NCBI RefSeq assembly: GCF_025024155.1
Contig: NW_026251745.1
Span: 248,001-312,000, forward strand
From: Gamsiella multidivaricata
Lineage: Eukaryota; Mortierellomycota; Mortierellomycetes; Mortierellales; Mortierellaceae
Length of the DNA: 64,000 nt
Direction of reading: 5' to 3'
The notes under the pieces are model-generated. The model worked only from the letters and a program-made list of their open reading frames with translations. It did not search any database and had not been told where the DNA came from. The translations under genes were made by a program, and so were the position numbers. Of this stretch, positions 10,553 to 20,121 are shown piece by piece; positions within the stretch are counted from its first letter, which is position 1; every line of letters starts with the position of its first letter.

Positions 10553-13500
10553 TTAATACTCTGAAGGCGACGAAGAGTTGATTTTGGCCCATTTCCTCCT
10601 GACCATCTCCTGTGGCGAATACTTCGAGTCCTCGTCCTCGTCATCTTCATCCTCCTCTCCATTAGCATCGGCCTCGCTCCGAACTGCCGCTGCTATCAGT
10701 GATTCTCGCTCCAGTTCGGCATCACTCTTCTTTCCTTTGCCCTTATCCACCCGTCCCTCAACATGCTCTGGCATAGAAACGACCTCGCCGGATTGACCAT
10801 TGCTGAGTGATGCCTGCATTGGAGTCGCACCATTCGCAATAACCTGTGTATCATTTGCGGTCGCTGCTGCTCTGGTGGCATTGGTCAATGGAACAGGCGA
10901 AGGCGTAGAAGATTCAACTGCAGGGTTTAGCTTCTGTTCTGATCCGACCTTGGTGGGCAACCCGCTCGTGCTCTTTGACGATGGTTGCTTCATTTTCCCC
11001 ATCGCCTGATTCAACTCATCACGGTAGCGCGCCTGCTGTGCTTGCAAGTTGGCTAGTGCAACGCCATTTGACAGCCGATCAAGAAGTGGGGCGATGGAAG
11101 TCGTCGCTGTCGGTGCTACTGCTGCTCCTGTCATCGCTTGGGGCATAACAGGACTTGGTGGATCTGCAGTATCGCTCCTGATTGGCGTTCCCTCAGATGG
11201 TAAGGTACCTAAGACGCGATTCAACACACTGACAGACTGGGCAATCTGAACCTCGACAGCCTGCAGCACACGAAGACGTTCCTGAAGCCCGCGTCGCGTA
11301 TTTTCTTCCAGACACTTTAATTGTTCGTCTGAAAGCACATCCAATGGCGTCAATAGGATATGGTCTAACGCTGTCGCTCCGCTAGCGCCTGCTGATGAAG
11401 TTGAGGATGCACCAGTCGGCGAGCTGTATGTTCCAGATCCAGATGTTTGCTGTGAATTAGAGCTCGATGTAGTAGGCTGTCCATCCTGGTGACCTGCACC
11501 GGGTATCCCTGTCGCTGCTCCTGCTGCTGCTACGCCAGGTCCGCCTACAGGGAACAAAGGGATAAACCCGGGGATAGGGTGCACTACATGAGGGATCAAA
11601 TAGTGAGGAATGTAGTTGGTTTGTCCAGCAATCGGCATCCCGCCAGGAGTTCTAGCTCCTGTGTTTGCACCAGTTCCAGCTGTTGCAGTTGTCGGCGTCG
11701 CTCCTGCCCCCACCCCCGTTCCCGTTCCAGCTCCTGCTCCCGCCTGTGCACCTGCTCCCGCCTGTGCACCTGCTTGCGGAATAGCCCCAGGGAGATGACC
11801 TCCTGCCATCACATGCGGATGCCATCCAGCTAGTGGGTAATGACCCTGGGGTGCAAACATGTGATACCCCACTGGGTTAGCCCCTGGTGCTTGTTGAGCG
11901 TTGTTGTTTCCAAAATTGCCAAACCCAGGGATAGCGCCACCCTGTTGTCCTGCACCTGGGGCTCCTGCTGCTCCTGCGCCTTGTGCTGCATCTCCTGCGC
12001 CAGCTGGGACAGGTGTAGGAGCAGGCGTTGGAGGGTCGAGCACAAGACGACGGCTACAATTATAAAAATAAAATAAAAACGAGTCATGTCAATGCGAGGT
12101 CCTCGTCCATGATAGCCAACAATGCTGTCAACGCAAAAAATCCTTGCTTCTTTACCATGTGGGACAGCTCTGCTGACGCTCCAACCAGCTCTTGAGACAA
12201 TGAAAATGAAAAATGTGCCCACATGGAAGTTTTTTGGGCACATTGGTGGTTGTTCCTGATGTGCGCGTGGGACCCGGTCGCGCCTGGGCTGCTGGAGCGC
12301 CGTTGGCGTTTCCTTGTCCTCCCGCTTCCGCCGTTGACGCTGGTGCCATATGCGGTTGGCTGCCAACCATTTCCTCGCGGCAAATGATACAGATAGGGTC
12401 ACTAAGCGCAGCCAGCTCTGCAGGTGATGCATCCGGGTAGCGCTCATTCATGTTCCTAGTAGCCTTCCGGTACTGAACCAAGTCCTTGCACTTTTGCAGG
12501 AACGAGCGCATTGTCATGTAAACGTCCCGGATGATGTGCAATGGAAGTCCGTAGCACACCAAGATGACCGAGAAAAAGAGAAGGTAGGTCACCAGCTTGA
12601 CAAAGTCAGCGACCAGATCCAGATAGAAAAGAAGCATCGATTTGTTCTCCCAGGGCTCCTCGCTCCGCATGTCAATCGTGTGCAGTACGTATTTTCCGAA
12701 CGACGCCAGAAGACTTGTCGCAAGTAAGGTGTACTGGTTACAAAATAGGACATGATATTAGGACGTTAAAAAACAGGCGTAATGTAACAATGCTCTCAAG
12801 CGCAACAATGCCTTGCTTCCTTGGCTTGCGTCGACTCACCTCAAAGCCAAACATGATCATCATGTTCGGTCCCTTCAAGGTGACCATGTTGACGGCGTGG
12901 AGGACAAGCAGGATATCGAGACCTACAAGCATCGTAATCATTGTCACCATCCTGACGTGGAACGATAATGGGATCTCTGGTGATTGCTCCATCTATAGCA
13001 AATCGTTCAAAAAATGAATAGTTGAGATGAATATCGACACAGCTTTAAATCTAACTCAACAACCATCGACTTTTCCGGAGAACAGCTTACAGAGTCGACT
13101 CGATCCATGCATAACCAATGGAATACTTTCAAGAAAAGAAGTACGGTAAACATAACCACAAATAGGGTATCAAACTCGTCCTTGAAGATTGTCATCGCCA
13201 AGCAGGTTTCCGTCACAGCATACCATGCTCGCTCATACAGATGCTATCGATCGAAAATCAGTCATGATATCAACGTCATTTTCCCATTATCCATGACCCG
13301 CAGATTGCGTCTGACTGGTTGCTGAGTTTGCGAACAATCATTCCGACTTACCTCGACTTCGAGCGTTCTGAGATTGCCAAAGAAGATGATTTGGACCAAC
13401 TGGCCCGCAATAATGGTTAAGAACAGACCGAGGTTCAATATGATCTACCAAAGAACAACAAACCGAAGCACAATAACAGCATGGTCAGTCAGCCTATGCT

Positions 13501-13775
13501 TCTTAGACCTCCTTCTGTAGGAATAGCTACCAAAGTCATCGTGAATGGACCGCGTCCCAAGGTGTTTCCCTGCTCGGCTTCCAGTTACAAGTTCTCTGCC
13601 GCCCTGAGGAGCTGAATAAATAGAAGCGGTGTGCTATGCTTACCATCATGCAAGCGTTGGACCTGTAGAGGTAGATGCATGCTGCATAGAAATTGCTCCG
13701 CTGTGCGAATGCGCTGGCAATGACTCCGCCTGCAAGGATGGTGCTGATGGCACCATAGACTGCCAAGCGCGCCAT
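10553..13775 (-). CDS. HRD1: ERAD E3 ubiquitin ligase HRD1/synoviolin
   Basis: Six exons in transcript order: 13775-13644, 13444-13352, 13243-13091, 12992-12840, 12733-12156 and 12053-10553, giving 869 residues. The first 250 residues hold the HRD1 set of hydrophobic segments, with family stretches AWYAVTETCLAMTIF, MEQSPEIPLSFH and FGFEYTLLATSLL. The RING-H2 (about 290-370) starts CIICREEM and ends HCLKSWLERQQSCPTC. About 45 Ala/Gly/Pro-rich residues separate the second cysteine from CGHIFH. The C-terminal 500 residues are Ala/Gly/Pro- and then Ser/Thr-rich, with a run of GAGAQ/GTG repeats and an acidic block. HRD1 sits in the endoplasmic reticulum membrane, retrotranslocates misfolded proteins and ubiquitinates them. 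All introns are 98-199 bp with GT-AG ends. Confidence 0.93.
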
Positions 13776-14336
13776 GAGTGCGTTGTTCCAGCTGAGTGGG
13801 GTGTATGAGTGGTTGGTTGGTTGGTTGGTACTTCTGGTGTCCGGGGCAAATATCTCTGTTGTGGTTGTGCCAAAGCGTGGGGAAGGTCGACCTGGTACAA
13901 TGGTCGCCGTAGTTGTGGAAGATGGGTCGGCTCCTAGTTGTGGATAAAGAGGGTGATGGAAGGAGCCAGGCAAGTGAAGAAGGGGCCCTGGACAAGGAAG
14001 CGGATGAATGAATGGCAAACGTCAATAATACCGCACTCTACAGCCTGCAAATGATGTGACGGTGAACACGACCTTGCAGGCGAATGAAAAAGTGCCACAC
14101 CCCCTTGCAGTGCTTCCATTCTTCCCATGCTCATTCAACAGAACCATATCCATATCCACTTCAACAGTGACAAGCAGCTGGAAGCGCATTAGGGCACAGC
14201 CGATCTAGGCGGTTTGCTCATTAGAAATTACGTTTTATTTGTAAAGGGATTTGGTGGGGCACCAGGAACCAGGTTGCAGGGAACCAGAACCCACTCTTGG
14301 CCTTCTCAATTGTGTTTTTCACGAGGAACCACCATG
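13776..14336. other. HRD1 upstream region / SYP1 3' flank
   Basis: Between two minus-strand genes. A short CCAA tandem repeat (accaaccaaccaacca on the minus strand, about 13812-13829) lies just upstream of the HRD1 start. No gene is supported. Open frames here have no family features. Confidence 0.35.
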
Positions 14337-17300
14337 TCATGCGGTCGCCAGGTACCGGCCCGACTGAACCTGCAGCCTAACGGATCCAAATGCAACACTC
14401 TCCTGCTCTTGCTCTTGCTCGCCTTCGCACTCCTTCTCAAGCCGAACCATTAAATCCGACAACAGTCTGCCTTGCACCCTGAACTTAACCGCAGTTGGAC
14501 TAGGGTTACTAGGTCCACCCGAGGGGTTCAATTCGAACCGTGCCAGCAGCTTGCGTGGCTCCGGAGTCGTACTGCTCATCTCCACGTTATCCACGTCCCA
14601 AAACATCTTGTTCGAATCGCTGTTCCAGATACCCGTCGGTCTCGACTGCACATTAACCACTTCGCCCGACACTGGCACCAAAAACGAGAGCTCGCTCAAC
14701 TGCGCATTTTGAGGTGTCGCGTGGCTGCCATCTTCAGTCGCCGATGATGATAATCCCAGCTGCTGCGACAGCTTACAATTCACATTCGCCTTATAATTGA
14801 TCAGTAACGACGTTTGATGCGGCTCACACTTCCACGCAGGATGGACCAACAACGGGATCATCGCATGCCTGGTCTCTTCCTGCGTAGTCCTGACCTGGTA
14901 TTTTAGCACAACCACTCCCTGTCCTAGACCGAGTCCGCTCTGCTGCATAGCCCGCGATAGTGCCTCCAGATCAACCCAGTACGCTCCCTCGGCAGCTTCC
15001 TTCGCAGACAAGTATACTTGATTCGGTATACACTTCTCCAGTGCCTGCAAATGGTCCAGTCGCAACAATGCTTTCTTGGGTAGATCAGGATCAAATTCAG
15101 CTCCTTCCTGCGCCAAGATCACCTCACCCGTCACCAACATCTTGGAAATCTCGCCGGCCTGTGTCGCGACATGAACCTTTTCAATCACAGAGACAACCCA
15201 AGTCCGTTTCTGATCTAGGCCTCCGGGTGCCAGAAGACCGCCATTGGGTGAAGTGACCGTAATGGGCGAAGTAGGCGCAGAAGTCCCAGCTGTGTGCAGA
15301 GACTCAGTCTCAGCAGCAAGGTGCTGATGGCCCGTCGAAATCGATCCAGGTGCCACGGTGGATCCTGAGCTAGCGCCATTCGTGAGGGTTAATGGTGGCG
15401 TAGGAGGGATAGTGCTGCCAAAGTGAGACTGGACTGGACTTGATGCAGAAGGTACCCCCAAGGTGTTAGCACGAGAGGGTGCGGGAGAGAAAGCTGTGGA
15501 AGTCTGAATGTGCGAAGCAGAGGTGTTAAAGAGTCCTCGCGACCCTGGAGAGCTCACGGAGGAGGGTGTGGTAGAGTCGGCTGAGAATGTCGTGGACAAG
15601 GGCGATGACTGATACGAGTTGAATCCAGACAACGAGTCCTCAGACTGATACATACTCCTAACCCTGAAAGAGAAAAAATAAAGAGACGATTAGTACCAAG
15701 GTAAACAAAGTAATCGAAGATATTGTCAAACGGATCCTTTTTGCCAACACATACTCTCGTCGTCCAGGGTGTCGGCGACTGACAGTCTTTGTCTGTTTCA
15801 GAGTGGAGGTAACCCTCTCCAGGGCAGCGCGGGCTTCATCGTTGCTCTCAGAGACCAGATCCTGCTTAATTTCCATCTGCATTTTTGGTGCTTGTGAGAA
15901 ACTGCCAGCGTTGCAAACAAAAAGGTACTCGTTAGATGGTCATGTCTCTGAAAAATTTCCTCCTGAGGACTTGACTCATATAAGTTCCCATACCTGCTGG
16001 TCTCCGATCGCTCGTCATCATAAGTACTGCTCATACCACCATCTGACCATGGCCCCTGGTCTGGAGGTGGAATACTGAACCCTTCGGAATCGACATGATT
16101 TGTCGGAACATCAACTGCACTCCCAAGCACGGTCGATCCTGATCGCATATGCTCCTGCTGAGTATCTACTGCCCTAGCCTGATCAATACTTGTAGCCTTT
16201 GACTGTGCAACCGAGCGATCTGTTGAGTAGGACACGTTGCTACAAGATAGGATACGTTAGACCAGTCAATCATCTACCCACTCGAACACAGTCAGCGCTG
16301 CAGTGTCGTAATTGTGTCACTGTCTCTCACCTCATTTGGCTGCCTCCAGTCAAGCCTCTGGTATGCGTGCCATTTGATCTGCGAGGCTCCACGCTTCCTA
16401 TAGCTGATGTTAAAATTGGAAGACAGTGAGTATGATGTTCCCAAATGCCGTCTTCCTCTGCTGCAAAGTCATCGCCGATCGCCTTACTATCTCCGTTGCC
16501 TAAGTGTGAAGTGGCAGAAACGACGGATGTACCATCATGAGGCTCGAGTGCTGTGAATAATACAAAATAAAATGAGTATCAGTTAGGATAGTATCCCAGT
16601 TCTCCGCCGATGCTTCTGTGATTCCTGAGTCCGTTCTTACTGTGCATGTTGATGGATATTTCGGATGCAAAGAGCTCGATATCCATGATTGGATCAAATT
16701 CTGACGTTGATGTGGATGTACGGCTAGACATCTTTGTTATAGAAAAGAGCCATCGGATTAGCCATCTGTGGTACTTCAAAGCACGGCGAAACTGCTTCCA
16801 GGCTAATATTCCAGAGAGCACAGTACCTCCACGATCTGAAGCATGACCTCTGTTTGGATAGCCTCGAATGCAGACACGACCTGCTTCAAATTATCGAGTC
16901 GACTCTGATCCACTGCTTGGTATTTCTATTGAGTGTCGAGGACCGTATCCAAGCGAATGTAGGCGTCAGCTCGAAGTTTCCATGCCGAGGGCACTTTGTC
17001 GTAAATTAATTGCTGTACCTGCAAAATAACAGGGCCTTCTAATCGCCATGCAGTCCTCGTACTTTCGAGCTGCTTAGTGTAATCTATCAGCTTTTGCTCT
17101 AGTGCGTACAAAAGAATAGCACGAGTTGCCATGTTAGATAAAACATCTGAGCATTATCGTGTGCTACTGTCGATACCAATTAATAATGGGAAGAACCGTT
17201 GCTGTACATAGAAGCGACATTGAGTGCTCTCAAAAACAATTACACAACCGCTGGATTTTTCCTTTGAAGGGAGGAGCTCTGTGTCAAAAAGTATTTTTGA

Positions 17301-18143
17301 TTTTTGACCATTTGAAAAGGAGGTAGGACCCACGTCATGTACGAATGCATGAATGTATGTCCTCTCTTTCGCCCTGCTGCTCTCCTTTGTCGTCGCATGG
17401 TTGTTCATTCACCGGCTTAATAAAAAGAAGGGATAGCGAGCGGGAGGAAACGATAAACACGTAGGTACTCAGTGATTTACCTGCAGCCTCTGCTTTCTTT
17501 CCCGAGACCCTCTCAACGGCCTTGGTATACTTTGCAACTTTGACCTGCTTCTCATCAAATTCCTTTGCAATCCGATTGCAATTGGTCTCAGCCTATCGAT
17601 GTACATCAAAGAGGTTCGCATTCAATATTAGAGTTAATGATAAAAAATTAAAGCTCAAAAAAATAAATAATGACATTCTCGTAATGAACACCTACCAGGG
17701 ACAAGTTTTGCCACTCTGAATTAGTTTTTGCAAAGTCCCTTAGCGGGCGCTCAACTTCGTTCGTAATTCTCAGCGACAGTTGACCGTGCAGCGTTGCCAA
17801 CTCCACAGTCTCTGCATTCAGTTTCTCCCATGGTGCTGTAAACGTGCTGTGGATTAAAAAAAAAGCCAATCCAAAGAAGAAAGAGTAAAAAGATATGAGC
17901 GTCAAAATATATGTCTGTGTCTCCTACTGCCTGACTGATCCAAGGGGACGAAGAGACATGCACACGACCATTCGCACAACAAAGACATCTATAGCATACC
18001 CGAGCGCTTGTGTATCAGTGACAAAGTGCTTCTGGAACGCCTTGCTTATGTTCTTGGCATACATGTCCTCGATGTGCGCACTAGTTTTTACAATGGGTTA
18101 TCAACAGGCATATCAATATTAATCCTCGTTAGGTTGCTTATCC

Positions 18144-18195
<52 letters not shown>

Positions 18196-19053
18196 GAACA
18201 ACAAGAACAACAAGAACAAGAACAAGAACAAGAACAAAACAAGTATAGATAATGCAGCTATTTCCCTCCTTGGACATGCTAGCCTGCACAATAGGAACTG
18301 GAATATAGAACACCTTAAACTTGATAACCAGCCTGCTTTGAAGCCTCTCCTCTTCCTCTTACTCCAATGGCGTCAGCGTTGAGAACGAGAATAAGAAAAT
18401 TGGTGTGGTTGCTCTTCCTTTGAAGCATTGCGCGATGAAAAATAGAACACATGGGTCTTGTGTACCCTGATGTCTAGAGCAACACGAAGTGGTCAACACG
18501 GTTGAGCAGAAGATCTTACCGTTCTTTGAAGTAATTGGCAAACTGTTCATGGAGTGCCTTGCCTCTTCGAAGGCGTGCCTGGACTGCGTCAAGACCATCT
18601 TGCGGCCTTTCAGTCTAGGAATATGACGCAGGGCAATTGACAAAGTGAGAAGGCGTCAGTCCATTAGCCATTGAGCTGTGGTCAAACAAAGTGAGGTCGG
18701 TCGAAGAGGGAGGACTCCGGTATGAGGTGTGAGTTCGCTTTTCTTTATGCATGTGTCGCTCGAAAAGGAGTTCATACACGCACACACGCACAGTGGTACG
18801 AAGCAACAAGTTTCCAATGGGCTGAGAAAAAAGACAGCGAGTCAGCGAGTCAGAACGGTCGTGCTGACAGAGTAAGCCTTCTCAGGAGTATCTATCCTTG
18901 CCGTTGATGTTGGTCCAGGGCTCGCTTCAATGACGCCCCTGTTAGTAGGCTGGTAGTACCCTGCAATCCGCGTCAAGTTCAGTCCCCACTTGCTTTCATG
19001 CTTTTCTATTATTCTATTATTGTTATTACCAAAAAGGTTTCTGCGTACCCCAT
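14337..19053 (-). CDS. SYP1: F-BAR / mu-homology endocytic adaptor (SYP1/FCHO muniscin)
   Basis: Twelve exons: 19053-19030, 18614-18520, 18080-18000, 17846-17696, 17592-17481, 17146-17019, 16925-16827, 16731-16641, 16550-16331, 16239-15994, 15901-15755 and 15663-14337, giving 906 residues. Exon 1 codes only MGYAETFL. It joins TERPQDGLDAV, the start of an F-BAR domain that runs to about residue 260 (NYFKERAHIEDMYAK, GTFTAPWEKLN). A Ser/Thr-rich linker carries EGFSIPPPD near 390, a muniscin signature. The mu-homology domain fills about 615-906 and ends SGRYLATA. Muniscins bind curved plasma membrane and cargo and start clathrin-coated pits. Phases are consistent at all 11 introns. The two largest (415 and 439 bp) flank exon 2, and the second contains a CAA microsatellite. 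Confidence 0.92.
18145..18240. repeat. (CAA)n / (CAAGAA)n microsatellite inside a SYP1 intron
   Basis: About 16 pure CAA units pass into CAAGAACAA and CAAGAA units. It lies in intron 2 of the minus-strand SYP1 gene (18081-18519), where the transcript reads as (UUG)n. It is not coding in the spliced model. Confidence 0.9.
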
Positions 19054-19918
19054 TAACGTGGAGAGTAGGGAATTGTCGAGGTACTTTCAAAATGAATATT
19101 TAAATGACAAAATGCTGGGATTTATGTTGCGTTGTTCAGGAAAATGTGAAGAGGGATGAAAGAAATGGCAAATGTCTTGTGGCAAAAGGCGAATGCAAGA
19201 GTGGGATTAATGAAGAGGAGTGAGGAATGAGGAGTACGGAGTGAGGAATGGAGTGAGGAGTGGAGAAGGAAGGATGATGTAAGAGCACCGTTCAAAGACA
19301 ACGACGGCGGGTGAGCGGAGAATCCGCAGAGGCCATCACGTGGTTGATGCGACCCTTGATCCCGCCAAAAGGTTCTCTTTCTGGTCTTTGGCTGGACATT
19401 CTTCGGATAAAGATGAGACCACTTGAATACTACACAGCAAGCAAGGACATTCCTTTTCTAGGAATAATCTATTTGACAACCCCTATACTAACTCCATGTA
19501 AGGCCAACATTTTTTAAATGTCGATTATGTCAGTAGTCCTTATGGTACCTGGCCCCGGCTCTTTAAGCTAGATCGTCATCTGTCTCTTAAAGGACTCCAC
19601 AATGTAACTGATTTCCCATTTCGTCATCGCTGAGTCCGTCATCGATAAAACCCTGTTTTCCGTCGTGAAGAAGGCTTCTCCCAAGGTCCCAAGGTCGCAA
19701 AAGGTTGCATGGGGTGCCAGGTGGAAGAAGGAATGGTTCTCAACCTCTCGCCGCGTTGTTTCGACTTGAAATTCGCAAAAGATACGAGTCTTGTTTTACA
19801 TGGGATTTGTGCAGGGGTTGCCAAATAAGAGTGACAACCCGGGTTGTCTCCCAAAGGGAACAAAACGAAGACCCGTATACCAAAATGCATGGCCACAAAA
19901 GTCATCGGCAAAATATAT
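19054..19918. other. Intergenic region between SYP1 and tRNA-Glu
   Basis: It contains a purine-rich degenerate tandem repeat (GAGTGAGGAAT-like units, about 19207-19270) and a perfect 16-bp palindrome GACAACCCGGGTTGTC at 19833-19848. No protein gene is supported. Confidence 0.4.
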
Positions 19919-19989
19919 TCCCAGTCCGGGGATCGAACCCGGGCCTTGTCGGTGAGAGCGACAAATCCTGACCACTGGACCAACTAGGA
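19919..19989 (-). tRNA. tRNA-Glu (anticodon CTC)
   Basis: The minus strand folds as a full cloverleaf. The acceptor arms are TCCTAGT and ACTGGGA (7 pairs, one G-U). The D stem is GTCC/GGAT. The anticodon arm TGTCG-CTCTCAC-CGACA puts CTC at positions 34-36. The T arm CCGGG-TTCGATC-CCCGG carries the standard B box. There is no intron. A TTTT on the minus strand (AAAA near 19910-19913) follows the 3' end and can stop RNA polymerase III. It decodes GAG glutamate codons. Confidence 0.93.
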
Positions 19990-20040
19990 GTTTAACTCGA
20001 TGAAATATTGAAGTTTTTAGACATCTATATATTTAATTGA

Positions 20041-20121
20041 TACATTCTCTAACTGCACATTTCTTTAAATTGCACGTTCTTTAATTGCACCATTTAAATT
20101 ACTATTCTTTTAGTGCATGCC
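20041..20121 (+). repeat. Four degenerate TTCTTTAANTGCA repeats upstream of the tRNA
   Basis: Four related units: TTCTCTAACTGCAC (from about 20045), TTCTTTAAATTGCAC (20061), TTCTTTAATTGCACC (about 20078) and TTCTTTTAGTGCATG (about 20105). The last unit is the part duplicated by the LINE insertion. Origin is unknown; they may be leftovers of an older element or a local amplification. Confidence 0.55.
20106..20121 (+). repeat. LINE target-site duplication, left copy
   Basis: TCTTTTAGTGCATGCC occurs here and again, identically, at 23388-23403 directly after the polyA tail. A 16-bp perfect match flanking a polyA-ended element is the signature of target-primed reverse transcription. Confidence 0.88.

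Noticed and set aside
11489..11833. Cys/Ser/Arg-rich open frame on the plus strand inside HRD1
   Set aside because: Antisense of the Ala/Gly/Pro-rich tail of HRD1; compositional shadow.
16732..16826. Extra SYP1 exon reading WKQFRRALKYHRWL
   Set aside because: The expected frame there hits a stop. Skipping it keeps phase between exons 7 and 8.
18145..18240. CRISPR-like array or polyQ/polyN coding repeat
   Set aside because: It is a simple triplet microsatellite without spacers and lies in an intron of the SYP1 model.
18842..19090. Open frame of 82 residues overlapping the SYP1 start
   Set aside because: Off-frame relative to MGYAETFL and without family features.
19311..19517. Open frame of about 68 residues upstream of the tRNA
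   Set aside because: No family features, no codon bias, no promoter or splice support.
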